Shown: positions 1 to 11,099 of the stretch, piece after piece
How positions within the stretch are numbered: the first letter of the stretch is position 1
How the letters are laid out: each line of letters begins with the position of its first letter
Source of the DNA: Bartonella sp. 220B
GTDB lineage: Bacteria > Pseudomonadota > Alphaproteobacteria > Rhizobiales > Rhizobiaceae
Assembly (NCBI RefSeq): GCF_026930205.1
Contig: NZ_JANHOI010000008.1
Span: 1 to 64,000 of the forward strand
DNA: 64,000 bases
Direction of reading: 5' to 3'
Notes under the pieces: generated by a model
What the model was told of the DNA's origin: nothing
The model's database searches: none
Seen by the model: only the letters and a program-made list of their open reading frames with translations
Program-made: the position numbers and the translations under genes

Positions 1-1
1 T

Positions 2-943
2 GGGACCTACGGAACGCAAGAGTTTGTTGACAACTACAAAAGTGCACTTGCCGAATTACAAGGGCTTATACTCCCTAAATCCAAAACAGGAAAACTTGTT
101 GAGGGTTCATTTGCATGGCTGGTTAAACAGTATTTTAACAGCTCCAATTGGCATAACCTTGCTAAAGCTACGAAAAAACAAAAAGAATTCATCCTTATGA
201 AGGTATGCGATTCAATAGGAAATATTCCATATCAAGCAATCGAAAAAAAACATATCATAGCCGGTGTTGAACGGCGTAAAGAAACACCAGCTATGGCTAG
301 AGACTTTATTAAAACACTTAATGGACTTTTTAAATGGGCGATTGAACAAGGTCTTTTAGAAGATAATCCGGCTTTAGGAGTCAAAAAACCTTCTCTTAAA
401 AACAAAGAGGGCTTTCCTGTTTGGACAGAAGAAGATGTTGAGAAATATTATCAAAAATGGGCTCTAGGTACGCATGAACGCGTCTGGATTGATGTCCTTC
501 TTTACACAGGTTTGCGTCGTGGTGATGCGGTTCGCATTGGTTGGAAAGACGTCAAAGATAATATCATTCACTTAAAAACCGAAAAAAGCCAATTTAAAAC
601 AGATGTTTTTCTACCCATTTTGCCTGAATTAGCAGAAACTCTGAAAATTGGTCCTATTGGAAATGAAACATTCATTTGTAATAAACGTGGAAACAAAATA
701 CCCAAAGAAAGTTTTGGGGTTTTATTTCATAATGCCTGTATCAAAGCAGGAATTAAAAAATCAGCACACGGTTTGAGAAAATTAGCAGCAACGCGTGCCG
801 CTAATTCCGGTGCAACAGTTGCACAATTGAAAGCACTGTTTGGCTGGACAGAAGATCAGATGGCATCTCTTTATACAAAGAGCGCAGACCGCAAAAGACT
901 AGCTATAGAAGCGATAAAAAAGCTCCAAAAAAATGAGGGATAG
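2..943 (+). CDS. Tyrosine recombinase (phage-type integrase), 5' end outside window
   Basis: The reading frame is open from base 2, so the N-terminus lies upstream of the window; the first ATG inside is at 197 but is internal. The protein is a tyrosine recombinase that would cut and rejoin att sites of an integrated element. Catalytic features are visible: the first arginine in TGLRRGD near base 515, the HGLR box at 767-778 and the nucleophile tyrosine in LYTKSADR near base 872. The usual second histidine region reads LFGWTEDQ, with Trp instead of His, a known variation. It ends at TAG 941-943, 190 bp before the convergent ftsK gene. It belongs to an element other than the prophage at 12.8-64 kb, which has its own unrelated integrase. 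Confidence 0.85.
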   Translation, partial: GTYGTQEFVDNYKSALAELQGLILPKSKTGKLVEGSFAWLVKQYFNSSNWHNLAKATKKQKEFILMKVCDSIGNIPYQAIEKKHIIAGVERRKETPAMARDFIKTLNGLFKWAIEQGLLEDNPALGVKKPSLKNKEGFPVWTEEDVEKYYQKWALGTHERVWIDVLLYTGLRRGDAVRIGWKDVKDNIIHLKTEKSQFKTDVFLPILPELAETLKIGPIGNETFICNKRGNKIPKESFGVLFHNACIKAGIKKSAHGLRKLAATRAANSGATVAQLKALFGWTEDQMASLYTKSADRKRLAIEAIKKLQKNEG

Positions 944-1133
944 GCGCAAAAAAACGTAATAGAATCAATAACCACCCAATCCCTTATATTAGGCATAATT
1001 ATTTGATTTTGTTATTAAAACTTTCCCCACAGTTAAAAACAAATATAGCCCCCGCTCTCACAACATAAAGCAAACATTAACCATTAAAATGAGGCATTTT
1101 TAAAGCCATATATTGTTAAAATTGTTTTGCTTA

Positions 1134-3656
1134 CTACGTGTACTCATTGAGTAAAATTTCACGTTTCCCTACATGATTAGCAGCTCCAACAACGCCTCTT
1201 GCTTCCATAAGCTCAACGAGAGAAGCTGCCTTATTATAACCGATTGCAAGCCTGCGTTGAATATAGGATGTTGAACATTTTTTATCACGCATAACAATCT
1301 TTACAGCTTGCATATAAAGTTCTTCACCATCTTCATTAAATTTTTCCTCCTTTGAAACTTCAGAAACTGAAGCGGCCAACTCATCTTCTTTGTTATCGTC
1401 TTCACTATCTGTTACTGTTGCTAAATAATCAGGCTTTCCTTGCATTTTAAGATGTGCAACCACAGCTTCAACTTCTTCGTCAGAAACAAAAGGTCCATGA
1501 ACCCTTACAATACGCCCACCGCCTGCCATATGAAGCATATCTCCTTGCCCCAAAAGTGTTTCAGCACCTTGTTCCCCCAAAATTGTACGACTATCTATTT
1601 TTGATGTAACCTGAAAAGAAATACGGGTTGGGAAATTTGCTTTAATCGTACCAGTGATGACATCAACAGAAGGACGCTGTGTAGCCATAATAAGATGAAT
1701 ACCCGCCGCACGCGCCATTTGCGCTAAACGTTGAATGGCATTTTCAATTTCTTTGCCTGCCACCATCATGAGATCAGCCATCTCATCAACAATCACAACA
1801 ATATAAGGAAGCTGCGTTAAATCCATTGCTTCTTCATGATAAAGCATTTCCCCACTTTCCTTATCAAAACCCGATTGTACAGTACACATAATCGTTTCGC
1901 CTTTTTGTGCTGCAAGAGCAACACGAGCATTAAAACCATCAATATTACGCACACCTAGCTTAGCCATTTTTCGGTAACGCTCTTCCATTTCACGAACCGC
2001 CCATTTTAAAGCTGTTACAGCTTTTTGCGGATCCGTCACAACAGGCGTTAAAAGATGAGGAATACCATCATAAACAGAAAGTTCTAACATTTTAGGGTCA
2101 ACCATGATCAAACGACACTGCTTTGGTGTCATGCGATAAAGAATCGACAAAATCATTGTATTAATTGCAACGGATTTGCCCGATCCTGTTGTTCCTGCAA
2201 CCAATAAGTGAGGCATTTTTGCCAATTCTGCAATAACCGGTTCACCATTAATCCCCTTCCCCAAAGCAAGAGCGAGTTTAAATTGGCTTTCACAAAAAGA
2301 ACTTGTTTGGATTAATTCCCGTAAATAAACGGTTTCACGAACCGCATTTGGCAACTCAATCCCAATAACATTGCGTCCAGGAATGACAGCTACGCGTGTA
2401 GAAATAGCAGACATAGAACGCGCAATATCATCAGCAAGATTAATAACCCTCGATGATTTTACTCCAGCGGCAGGCTCAAACTCGTACATTGTCACCACTG
2501 GCCCTGGATGAACATGGATAATTTCACCCTTAATGCCAAAATCTTCCAAAACACTTTCCAAAAGTCCAGCACCGCGTTCTAATGTTTCCTGCGGAATCAC
2601 CGTGCCTTCATGAAAAACAGGTTCCTGCAATAAATTGATTGGAGGATATTCATAAGTAGCATCATCAAAAGATTGAACATTTGACGTAAAAGCGGAATTA
2701 TAATTGCTGAACGACGTGCTAGCAGATCGTAATGATTTGCCTTTTGGTTTCATTACAGAAAAATCTTTCGAGTTCTTTATGATATTTTTTGATGCAGAGC
2801 AAGCAATATTGCTCGTATTTTTGGTTTCTATAGGAATCTCTCCATCGCTTAACGACTCAACAGAATCTCCAACAACAAGCTTAGAATGACACTCTTGATT
2901 TTCTTTAACAGGGTGTTTTTTTGTATGCATTAAATCAGAAATTTGCTTTCCTTCTCGATTCTCTCCTGCTGGAGTTTCTGCCGTAATTGAATCGTAAAAT
3001 TGCGGAAAGCGGTATTCAAGGACACGGTAAAGAGCAGTAATTGATTCATCAAAGGTAGAAGACGTATCGGATGTACTCTCATTATTTGTGCAATCAATTG
3101 GCAAATCCTTTCCTGAAATTTGAGCATCAACCTGTTCTAGCATAAAGGATTCACACTCAAAAAATGCATCATCAGAAAGATGAAAAACAGGCTTTATTTT
3201 TTTCTCCACGTTTTCTACTTGTAATTTATTCTCCTTTGTATCCTTCTCAAGTGGCGTACTAACAGCTTGCCGTGACAACTGCTTCAAAACAGCTGAATGA
3301 CAAATTGACGCTTTATTCTCTATCGATTGAGAATTAATAACTCTTTTTGTTGATGAGAGATTTTTTGTTTTTTTGTGTGTACGTGTAATGTTGGTCAGAT
3401 TTTTTTGCTCTTGCTTTGTAAAAATTTTAAACTGTTTTGCAAAAATTGGATCTTCTTCTATCCGACGACGTAAAATTTCAACTTCTGGTGTTCGCGTAAA
3501 ACGCACATTCTGTCCCAAAGCAAACGCCTTCTTCCATACTTCCGGATAAGGAAATATCTCAACAATCTTAGTAGATGCATTTCCTTCTGATGCACTTTGT
3601 GAATTCTCATCAGAAAAAGAAGACGTAGAAACAGATTTTTTTTTCGAATTATGCAT
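1134..3656 (-). CDS. ftsK: DNA translocase FtsK-type ATPase
   Basis: FtsK/SpoIIIE motor that pumps DNA toward dif during chromosome segregation. The N-terminal ~340 residues are polar, Ser/Lys/Glu-rich and probably disordered. The motor domain follows, with Walker [11 protein letters not shown] near residue 490, Walker [13 protein letters not shown] near residue 625 and the [12 protein letters not shown] segment. The last ~65 residues form the winged-helix gamma domain that reads KOPS sequences ([15 protein letters not shown]). No hydrophobic membrane segments are visible at the N-terminus, unlike classical FtsK with four. The frame extends to a TTG at 3668; I prefer ATG 3656, but no strong ribosome site decides it. 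It could be the soluble-type second FtsK paralogue known in some Rhizobiales. Confidence 0.9.
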   Translation of the reverse strand: MHNSKKKSVSTSSFSDENSQSASEGNASTKIVEIFPYPEVWKKAFALGQNVRFTRTPEVEILRRRIEEDPIFAKQFKIFTKQEQKNLTNITRTHKKTKNLSSTKRVINSQSIENKASICHSAVLKQLSRQAVSTPLEKDTKENKLQVENVEKKIKPVFHLSDDAFFECESFMLEQVDAQISGKDLPIDCTNNESTSDTSSTFDESITALYRVLEYRFPQFYDSITAETPAGENREGKQISDLMHTKKHPVKENQECHSKLVVGDSVESLSDGEIPIETKNTSNIACSASKNIIKNSKDFSVMKPKGKSLRSASTSFSNYNSAFTSNVQSFDDATYEYPPINLLQEPVFHEGTVIPQETLERGAGLLESVLEDFGIKGEIIHVHPGPVVTMYEFEPAAGVKSSRVINLADDIARSMSAISTRVAVIPGRNVIGIELPNAVRETVYLRELIQTSSFCESQFKLALALGKGINGEPVIAELAKMPHLLVAGTTGSGKSVAINTMILSILYRMTPKQCRLIMVDPKMLELSVYDGIPHLLTPVVTDPQKAVTALKWAVREMEERYRKMAKLGVRNIDGFNARVALAAQKGETIMCTVQSGFDKESGEMLYHEEAMDLTQLPYIVVIVDEMADLMMVAGKEIENAIQRLAQMARAAGIHLIMATQRPSVDVITGTIKANFPTRISFQVTSKIDSRTILGEQGAETLLGQGDMLHMAGGGRIVRVHGPFVSDEEVEAVVAHLKMQGKPDYLATVTDSEDDNKEDELAASVSEVSKEEKFNEDGEELYMQAVKIVMRDKKCSTSYIQRRLAIGYNKAASLVELMEARGVVGAANHVGKREILLNEYT

Positions 3657-3668
3657 GATACCCAACAA

Positions 3669-4093
3669 ACTTATAATAATGAGAACAATTGCTTCAAAAA
3701 GAATACATAGAGACTATAGCATGAAGGTTAATAACCTTTTGCTGGCTGTCACTTTTTAACAAAAAATAATGCCATAATTTCTTTTCATGAGATTGTCTCC
3801 GTAAACACTGTATGAATTACAAAATTCATGATGTCATGAAGCTGTATTCTCTTTATTTTGAAGAAAACTCTCTGATAAAAAATGTTAATTATTCTCTTCC
3901 CTGCTTCTTTCATAAAAATGATGAGCACAATAATATAAACAACTTGTATCATAAGTGCTCTTTCAATTCTCCGTGCTTTGTTGTCATAAAAATAAATCAA
4001 TTTCTTGCTTTGATAAAATTATCCTTGTTATTCTTGTTTAAAAAGGATCAAATAGGATAAAATTTAACAATATAAAAAGAGAAAAATGAGGGA
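3669..4093. other. Gene-free interval between ftsK and the aldehyde dehydrogenase gene
   Basis: 425 bp, strongly AT-rich, between two divergently transcribed genes, so it should contain both promoters. Short frames at 3812-4060 (+) and 3785-4000 (-) lack ribosome sites and family resemblance, and I do not call them. No tRNA, repeat or clear terminator is seen. Confidence 0.5.
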
Positions 4094-4099
4094 ATGTTC

Positions 4100-5530
4100 A
4101 TGTTTAATAAGCGGAAATTTTATATCAACGGTCTATGGGATGATCCAAGCACTCCCCACGATCTACATGTCATTGATCCATCGACAGAAGAAGCTTGTGC
4201 TGTTATTAGCCTTGGTAGCGTAAAAGACGCAGACAAAGCAATTAACGCTGCTAAAAGAGCTTTTCAAACTTGGAAAACAACCCAGCCTAGTGAACGTCTT
4301 GGTTTCGTTGAAAAAATTTTAGAAATCTACGAAAGACGCTCGCAAGATATGGCAAAAACCATTTCAATGGAAATGGGGGCACCGATTGATATGGCACTCA
4401 ATGCGCAAACAGCAACCGGCAGTTCTCATATTCGCAACTTTATCAAAGCTTATAAAGAATTTTCATTCCAAGAGGCTTTAATAGAAGGAAATGAACAAGC
4501 AATTCTTCATTATGATCCCATCGGCGTTGTAGGACTCATTACTCCGTGGAATTGGCCTATGAACCAAGTAACACTTAAAGTCATCCCTGCTCTCTTAGCT
4601 GGCTGCACAATGGTGTTAAAACCTTCTGAAATTGCTCCTCTTTCTGCTATGCTCTTTGCTGAAATTTTAGATGAAGCCGCTTTGCCTGCCGGTGTTTTTA
4701 ACTTAATCAACGGTGATGGTGCTAACGTTGGCTCTTACCTCTCTGCTCATCCAGATCTCGAAATGATTAGTTTTACCGGATCAACCAGAGCTGGAAAAGA
4801 TATTTCTAAAAATGCCAGCAATACTTTAAAACGAGTCTGTCTGGAACTTGGAGGTAAAGGCGCTAATATCATCTTTGCTGATGCCGATACAGACGCTATT
4901 CAACGTGGAGTACGACACTGCTTTTATAACAGTGGACAAAGCTGTAATGCACCAACCCGTATGCTTGTGGAACAAGCCCTCTATGACAAAGCTATCCAAA
5001 CAGCTAAAGAGATTGCCGAACAAACAAAAGTGGGACCAAGCCATCAAGCAGGAAATCATATTGGTCCCGTAGTTTCAAAACAACAATACGATAAAATTCA
5101 AAATCTTATCCAATCCGGAATTGATGAAGGCGCAACTCTTGTTGCAGGTGGAACTGGTTTACCAATGGGAATGGAGCACGGCTATTATGTACGCCCCACA
5201 GTTTTTGCTGATGTAAAACCTCATATGCGTATTTTTCGAGAAGAAATCTTTGGTCCAGTTCTCTCAATTCTTTCTTTTAATACAGAAGATGAAGCAGTAG
5301 CACTCGCCAATGACACTGAATATGGTCTTACAAACTATATACAATCACAAGATCGCAGCAAATGTCGTCGTATCGCTGCGCAAGTACGGTCTGGTATGGT
5401 AGAAATTAACGGACATGGGTTGCCTAGTGGGAGTTATTTCGGAGGCGTAAAATTTTCTGGACGTGCGCGTGAAGGCGGTCATTGGGGAATTAAAGAATTT
5501 CTCGATACCAAAGCAATTTCATGTTGGTAA
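4100..5530 (+). CDS. NAD(P)-dependent aldehyde dehydrogenase
   Basis: Aldehyde dehydrogenase superfamily: oxidises an aldehyde to the acid with NAD(P)+; the substrate cannot be read from sequence. Counting from the ATG at 4094, the conserved stations are TPWNWP (oxyanion Asn153), FTGSTRAG (227 onward, cofactor loop), ELGGKG (general base Glu251) and GQSCNAPTR (nucleophile Cys284). EEIFGPVLS comes later. The full length of about 476 residues is normal for the family. The GAGGGA ribosome site abuts the ATG at 4094 but is well spaced from the ATG at 4100, so 4100 is chosen. The rluD-type gene follows 32 bp downstream on the same strand and may be cotranscribed. Confidence 0.9.
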   Translation: MFNKRKFYINGLWDDPSTPHDLHVIDPSTEEACAVISLGSVKDADKAINAAKRAFQTWKTTQPSERLGFVEKILEIYERRSQDMAKTISMEMGAPIDMALNAQTATGSSHIRNFIKAYKEFSFQEALIEGNEQAILHYDPIGVVGLITPWNWPMNQVTLKVIPALLAGCTMVLKPSEIAPLSAMLFAEILDEAALPAGVFNLINGDGANVGSYLSAHPDLEMISFTGSTRAGKDISKNASNTLKRVCLELGGKGANIIFADADTDAIQRGVRHCFYNSGQSCNAPTRMLVEQALYDKAIQTAKEIAEQTKVGPSHQAGNHIGPVVSKQQYDKIQNLIQSGIDEGATLVAGGTGLPMGMEHGYYVRPTVFADVKPHMRIFREEIFGPVLSILSFNTEDEAVALANDTEYGLTNYIQSQDRSKCRRIAAQVRSGMVEINGHGLPSGSYFGGVKFSGRAREGGHWGIKEFLDTKAISCW

Positions 5531-5562
5531 AAAGATCTTATTAAAAGCTTAATAGGAATTGT

Positions 5563-6561
5563 ATGATCACACAGCGAATAACGGATGAAGATGCTCTTGG
5601 GCAACGACTCGATCAGTGGCTTGCTAAACAATACCATAATGCGCTGTCACGTTCACGCCTACAAACCCTCATCCGTGAAGGCTGTCTTAAAGTTGATGGT
5701 CAACGCGTAAAGGAACCAAAAACAAAATTAAGGCCCAACCAAATCATTGAATTGACAATGCCTGTCCTTCGTGATGCAGAACCTCGTGGTGAAGCCATCA
5801 CTTTGGATATTCTTTTTGAAGATGATCATGTTATTGTCATCAATAAGCCAGCTGGTCTTGTTGTTCATCCCGGCAATGGGAATTGGACTGGAACATTGGT
5901 TAATGCCCTTATTTATCACTGTGGGAATAGTTTATCTGGTATTGGCGGAGTTAAGCGCCCTGGTATTGTTCATCGTCTCGACAAAAACACAAGTGGGGTT
6001 ATGGTTGTTGCAAAAAATGATCTCGCTCATAAAAGTCTCAGTGCCCAATTTTCTGATCATGGACGTACTTGTGCATTAGAGCGGCGTTATCACGCTTTGA
6101 TTTGGGGAATACCTCACCGCAATGTTTGGACAATTGATGCATCCCTTGGTCGTTCTCCCCATAACCGAACAAAGCAAGCTGTCGTCCATAACCAAAATAC
6201 TCATGCGCGCCATGCTGTTACACATTTTTCTCTCCTTGAAAAATATAAAACCTGTGCAAATACCCCCCCTTTTGCCAGTCTTGTGGAATGTCGTTTGGAA
6301 ACAGGACGCACACATCAAATTCGTGTTCATATGGCTCATATTGGACACCCGCTCATAGGGGATACTGTTTATGGAAATGCTTTTAGAACAAAATCAAATA
6401 TGCTTAATCCCACCCTTAAAAATGCAATCGATCAATTCAAACGTCAAGCACTCCATGCTGCTAGCCTTACTTTTGAACACCCTGCGACAAGCCAAATTGT
6501 GTCTTTTTTTTCACCACTCCCTCAAGATATGGCTGAACTTATCAAGCATTTTAAAAAATAA
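5563..6561 (+). CDS. rluD: RluA/RluD-family 23S rRNA pseudouridine synthase
   Basis: Converts uridines to pseudouridine in 23S rRNA helix 69 if it is a true RluD. An N-terminal S4 RNA-binding domain (about residues 12-60, LDQWLAKQYHNALSRSRLQ) is followed by the catalytic domain with HRLDKNTSG, where Asp140 is the predicted catalytic residue, and RLETGRTHQIRVHM near the C-terminus. At 332 residues it has the usual length for RluD. rpoH follows on the same strand about 150 bp downstream; this neighbourhood is common in Rhizobiales. The exact RluA/C/D specificity is inferred from the S4 domain and the neighbour. Confidence 0.88.
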   Translation: MITQRITDEDALGQRLDQWLAKQYHNALSRSRLQTLIREGCLKVDGQRVKEPKTKLRPNQIIELTMPVLRDAEPRGEAITLDILFEDDHVIVINKPAGLVVHPGNGNWTGTLVNALIYHCGNSLSGIGGVKRPGIVHRLDKNTSGVMVVAKNDLAHKSLSAQFSDHGRTCALERRYHALIWGIPHRNVWTIDASLGRSPHNRTKQAVVHNQNTHARHAVTHFSLLEKYKTCANTPPFASLVECRLETGRTHQIRVHMAHIGHPLIGDTVYGNAFRTKSNMLNPTLKNAIDQFKRQALHAASLTFEHPATSQIVSFFSPLPQDMAELIKHFKK

Positions 6562-6713
6562 ATTGAAACTTTTTTCCTTATCAGGATTTCACAATAGATA
6601 TCTCTTTTTGAACAAATTTGAAAATTATGCTAGGATCGAGTTGAAAAGATGTTTATAATATCTGGAAAAAGAATTTGCCTTATGAGGGAATTCATACAAA
6701 AGGAGGGTGCTTT

Positions 6714-7592
6714 ATGGCCCATATGAATCTGCTATCAGTTACAACAGGTGACGGAGGATTGAATCGTTACTTAGAAGAAGTGCGTCGTTTTCCAATGCTT
6801 GAGCCAAAGGAAGAATACATGCTGGCTCAGCGTTATCGTAAACATAATGATTTAAAAGCTGCGCATAAACTGGTAACCAGTCACTTGCGCCTTGTCGCCA
6901 AAATCGCCATGGGATATCGAGGCTATGGGCTGCCTATTGGGGAAGTTATTTCAGAAGGTAATGTTGGGCTTATGCAGGCTGTTAAGCGTTTCGAGCCAGA
7001 ACGGGGTTTTCGTCTTGCAACCTATGCGATATGGTGGATTAAAGCATCCATTCAAGAATATGTATTGCGGTCTTGGAGTTTGGTAAAAATGGGGACAACC
7101 GCTAATCAAAAGCGTTTGTTTTTTAATCTTCGTAAATTAAAAAGTAGGCTTCAAGCCCTTGACAGCGGCGATCTTAACGCAGAACAAGTAAAAGAGATTG
7201 CAACCCAATTGAATGTTACAGAAGATGAAGTTGTTTCTATGAACCGCCGACTTGGTGGTGACACTTCGCTCAATGCACCTCTTCGCACAAAAGAAGGGGA
7301 AAACGGCGAATGGCAAGATTGGCTGGTGGATGACTCCGACAATCAGGAACAAGCTTTGATTGAACAAAGTGAATTAGAAAATCGTCGTTCCATGCTTATA
7401 AATGCTATAGACAATCTGAATGAACGTGAAAAGCGTATATTCAAAGCTCGTCGTTTGAGCGATAAGCCATTAACGCTGGAAGAGCTCTCAAGTGAATTTA
7501 ATATCAGTCGTGAACGCGTCAGACAAATTGAAATGCGTGCATTTGAAAAAGTACAAAATTCTATCAAAGCTTTCGCTTTATCCCAAAGTTAA
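6714..7592 (+). CDS. rpoH: RNA polymerase heat-shock sigma factor RpoH (sigma-32)
   Basis: Sigma-70 family alternative factor directing RNA polymerase to heat-shock promoters. Region 2 is seen at residues 50-110 (GEVISEGNVGLMQAVKRFEP, then ATYAIWWIKASIQEYVL). The RpoH box QKRLFFNLR lies at 132-140 and separates it from the housekeeping sigma. Region 4 ends with ISRERVRQIEMRAFEKV. The start is fixed by a perfect AGGAGGG at 6701-6707, six bases before ATG 6714; an in-frame ATG at 6675 has no such site. The resulting 292 residues is the normal length. Confidence 0.95.
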   Translation: MAHMNLLSVTTGDGGLNRYLEEVRRFPMLEPKEEYMLAQRYRKHNDLKAAHKLVTSHLRLVAKIAMGYRGYGLPIGEVISEGNVGLMQAVKRFEPERGFRLATYAIWWIKASIQEYVLRSWSLVKMGTTANQKRLFFNLRKLKSRLQALDSGDLNAEQVKEIATQLNVTEDEVVSMNRRLGGDTSLNAPLRTKEGENGEWQDWLVDDSDNQEQALIEQSELENRRSMLINAIDNLNEREKRIFKARRLSDKPLTLEELSSEFNISRERVRQIEMRAFEKVQNSIKAFALSQS

Positions 7593-7748
7593 ATGTAGAG
7601 CTTACGAAATGAGATATAAATTCAATTTGTTTGCATGTTCTTGATAAGGAGAAAGCTATATTAGCTTTATGCTCTTGGGTCAGTCAACAGAATCCTTTTG
7701 AGAGAAAGGATTCTTTATAGAGTTTTTTGCATTACTCACATTGGTGTT

Positions 7749-9176
7749 TTATTTTTTCTGACCAAGAACTGTGAGCTTATCTGGTTGCGCAAGCCATTGT
7801 CCAATAACTTCATTAAAAATAGACTCACCTGTTGGCCCTTTTGCAAAGGTTAATTCATTGATACGTCCATTTTTATCAGTTAACACCAAACGCACCCAAT
7901 CTAATTCCCGCATCAATTGTAAATTTCGATCAAGGAATGGATGATTATCACTCAAAGCAACAAGAAAAAAATCATCACCAATCTTCGCTGCAACTGCTCT
8001 TGTTAAAGCCTGTCCAATGGATTGTTCACTTGCTTTAAAAGTTAATGCTTGAACATTACTTATAGCTTGACCTGAAAATTTATCAGAAAGAATAAAAATA
8101 AGATCCATCATATAGGCAGCAGGAAAAGATATATCGGTGTTACGACGTAAAATTAACCGCAATGATAACCCTTCATCTGGAATTGTTATATCACCTTGTA
8201 TAGCTGACTCTTCCGGAGCCCCCTTTACACGGGACTCCTTTATAAGCGTCCAACGAGCACTCCCTGTCGCCACTTTTTCTGTATCAGAATTTGTACGCGC
8301 TTGATAAAAAACAGCTTCACCTAGTTGCTCAGATAATTGCATATTATTCGCAACAACTGTTGAGGTTCCTTCTTCATTCGAAGAATCCGCTGTTTTATCT
8401 AAACCGACGTCAACTTCGCTTCCATCCTCTAGTAAGCGTTTCGTTAACTTTTGATTAGCCGACATTGCCTTTGGTAATGTATGAGAAACTTGAAGGTTTT
8501 GCCCCGTCAACTCGTAATCATCTGATACAAACACACGCCCCCCAACGAAACAAATACTAGCAGTTAAAACAACAAGACTAGCAAAAACAGCAGTACTTAT
8601 CACAATACGCTTTTGCATCGACGACCGATGAGCACGACGCAAAGCCTGAGAAAAAATATGCGACACAATGTGCGAATTATCTCCTTGCGAAGAAGAAGTT
8701 AAAGGGGAAATTTTTAACATATTGTCATCAATATGTTGAGAAGGAAAAACAGCTTTCATATTGACAGGCTCTGCATCTGGCATGACTGGTACATAAGGCT
8801 TATTAAGCGCCTTTTTGTCCTTTGAACCTGTAAAAGACTTCTGTCTTTCTTTTGTTTCTACCTCTAAAAACGCATTATTCTTTGACAATAGAGAACTTTG
8901 TATGTGCTTGTCATCTTCAGCTCTGTGTGCAGGATTCCATCCAATTACTGAAGAAAGCAACTTTTTTTCAACGGCTAAATACTCTTCTTCAACAGTTGCA
9001 ATGGCACTTTGTAAAATCTTTCTCTGCTCATCTACTATTGCGTGTGGTACTTTTGCTGCGGAAAACTGATGTTCTAATGTTTCGATAGCCCGTTTATAAA
9101 TCTGCTTACGTACTTGTGGTGTACCATGACTCTGCGCATTAATTGCCTTTTTTAAGATTCCAACGAAATCCACCAT
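7749..9176 (-). CDS. Uncharacterised single-pass membrane protein
   Basis: 475 residues with no enzyme motif that I recognise. Residues 1-75 are helical and charged. About 120 polar residues follow, then one clear transmembrane helix at 191-213 (IVISTAVFASLVVLTASICF) preceded by arginines and lysines, so the N-terminal part should be cytoplasmic and residues 214-475 periplasmic. The periplasmic part has a beta-rich look (SLRLILRRNTDISFPAAYMM). It is convergent with rpoH, and purA lies upstream on the same strand. I believe similar proteins occur next to purA/rpoH in other Rhizobiales, but their function is not known to me. Confidence 0.75.
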   Translation of the reverse strand: MVDFVGILKKAINAQSHGTPQVRKQIYKRAIETLEHQFSAAKVPHAIVDEQRKILQSAIATVEEEYLAVEKKLLSSVIGWNPAHRAEDDKHIQSSLLSKNNAFLEVETKERQKSFTGSKDKKALNKPYVPVMPDAEPVNMKAVFPSQHIDDNMLKISPLTSSSQGDNSHIVSHIFSQALRRAHRSSMQKRIVISTAVFASLVVLTASICFVGGRVFVSDDYELTGQNLQVSHTLPKAMSANQKLTKRLLEDGSEVDVGLDKTADSSNEEGTSTVVANNMQLSEQLGEAVFYQARTNSDTEKVATGSARWTLIKESRVKGAPEESAIQGDITIPDEGLSLRLILRRNTDISFPAAYMMDLIFILSDKFSGQAISNVQALTFKASEQSIGQALTRAVAAKIGDDFFLVALSDNHPFLDRNLQLMRELDWVRLVLTDKNGRINELTFAKGPTGESIFNEVIGQWLAQPDKLTVLGQKK

Positions 9177-9406
9177 ATCTTCTATGTCTTTCTCAGACTG
9201 AAAAAAGAAATCGCAACCATAAAGCTAAAAACGCCCTCATTTTAGCCTTCTAAATTGATTGCCATTTATATCGATACAACTATCGTAATAATTTAAAATG
9301 AATGTGAAAAATAAACAATGCTATTTTATACTTTTCTCTCCTTTGCTCTTAAAACTCTCTTGGTAGAAAAACACAGAAAAAATTGTAGAGAAATCATAAA
9401 TAATGA

Positions 9407-10696
9407 TTAATTTGCAAAAGGGTCCGTAATAAGGATAGTATCTTCACGCTCAGGGCTCGTGGATAATAAAGCTACCTTTGTGTTAATCTGTTCTTCAATA
9501 TACCGTATATATTTGATAGCCTGCACCGGTAAATCCTTCCATCTCAACGCATGTGCCGTTGCTTCCTTCCAACCTTCTAATGTCTCATAAATAGGTTTTA
9601 CACAGGCTTGGGCTCCCATGGAAGAGGGTAAATAATCAATCCTTTTACCATTAAGCTCATAACCAATACAAACTTTAATTTCATCTAAACCATCCAAAAC
9701 ATCAAGCTTCGTCAGCGCTATCCCCTGAACACCACAAACCGTTACCATCTGTCGTACTAAAACTGCATCAAACCAACCACATCGGCGTTTTCGACCCGTT
9801 ACAACACCAAATTCACACCCACGCATCCCAAGAAATTCGCCAATATCATTTATCTGCTCTGTTGGAAATGGTCCTTCTCCAACACGTGTTGTATAAGCTT
9901 TTGCAATCCCCAAAACATAATGAATTGCGCTAGGTCCCGTACCTGAACCAGTACATGCTTGTCCAGCAACTGTGTTAGATGACGTCACATAAGGATAAGT
10001 TCCAAAATCATTATCGAGTAAAGCACCTTGTGCACCCTCAAAAAGAACGTGCTTTCCCATTCGATAACTTTCATCTAAAAGACGCCACGTACAGTCCATA
10101 AAGGGTAGAATTTCATCCGCCACTTGCATCAACTCATCATAAAGCGTTTGAGAATCAATCTCTGCAACACCCATCCCACGCCGCAAAGCATTATGATGTC
10201 CTAAAAGCCGTTCGATCTTAGCCATAAGCGTTTCAGATTCTGCCAAATCCATCACGCGGATAGCACGACGCCCCACTTTATCTTCATAAGCTGGTCCAAT
10301 ACCACGCTTTGTCGTACCAATTTTTAAACCAGATAAACTGCCTTCACGCGTTGCATCAAGATCACGATGCAAAGAAAGAATCAACGGAGCATTTTCAGCA
10401 ATACGTAAAATTTCTGGAGTAATTTTTACACCCTGATCACGTAGTTTTTTTAATTCTGCTACAAAATGGTGGGGATCAATAACAACACCATTACCGATAA
10501 TCGATAACTTCCCACGAACTAAACCAGACGGTAAAAGCGATAATTTATAACTAACCCCATCAACAACCAACGTATGACCTGCATTATGCCCTCCTTGATA
10601 TCTCACTACAATATCTGCCCGTTCAGACAGCCAATCTACAATTTTACCTTTGCCTTCATCACCCCATTGTGTACCGACAACTACTACATTGGCCAT
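9407..10696 (-). CDS. purA: Adenylosuccinate synthetase
   Basis: Joins IMP and aspartate using GTP, the first committed step to AMP. The N-terminal P-loop GDEGKGK spans residues 12-18 with catalytic Asp13, and catalytic His41 lies in [18 protein letters not shown], the RRCGWFD loop and TKLDVLDG (guanine recognition) follow. At 429 residues the protein is complete. Downstream is the membrane protein gene; upstream a 400-bp gap separates it from serC on the same strand. Confidence 0.97.
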   Translation of the reverse strand: MANVVVVGTQWGDEGKGKIVDWLSERADIVVRYQGGHNAGHTLVVDGVSYKLSLLPSGLVRGKLSIIGNGVVIDPHHFVAELKKLRDQGVKITPEILRIAENAPLILSLHRDLDATREGSLSGLKIGTTKRGIGPAYEDKVGRRAIRVMDLAESETLMAKIERLLGHHNALRRGMGVAEIDSQTLYDELMQVADEILPFMDCTWRLLDESYRMGKHVLFEGAQGALLDNDFGTYPYVTSSNTVAGQACTGSGTGPSAIHYVLGIAKAYTTRVGEGPFPTEQINDIGEFLGMRGCEFGVVTGRKRRCGWFDAVLVRQMVTVCGVQGIALTKLDVLDGLDEIKVCIGYELNGKRIDYLPSSMGAQACVKPIYETLEGWKEATAHALRWKDLPVQAIKYIRYIEEQINTKVALLSTSPEREDTILITDPFAN

Positions 10697-11099
10697 AACT
10701 TTCTCCGTCGCGTCTTGTCACATAAAACCAGCATTCAAAAACAAATGTCTCTTTATAACGAAACCTTAAAGCAAGTGCGACTCTTCATTTCAGCTTTTTC
10801 CCAATCTTTAAGTTATTAAATTTTCAGATTCATGATAATAAAAGGCAAAAAAATACTAGGTATAAAATATATCTTTATTTCAAATCAGTCATTTTTTCAC
10901 AACAAGTAAAAAGATTGGGCGCTTTTGGTAGTTTTTTCGTCAACACTTGACAAAGCATCTATCCTCCCTTGTAATCTTTTACAATCTATGCAGCATTTGC
11001 AAATTGTTTGTACGATATAAGAAAGGATACGAAAGATCATGATAATCTGCCGTATTCTTTTTTCTGGGAAAATGCATTATAAAAATCACTAAGAGTGAC
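10697..11099. other. Gene-free interval between purA and serC
   Basis: 403 bp, AT-rich. It must hold the purA promoter (minus strand) and the end of the serC transcript. I find no frame of substance on either strand and no readable serA remnant, although serA commonly follows serC in related bacteria. Confidence 0.5.

Noticed and set aside
3812-4060. Open frames on both strands between ftsK and the aldehyde dehydrogenase
   Set aside because: AT-rich, no ribosome site, no recognisable family, overlapping each other antisense.
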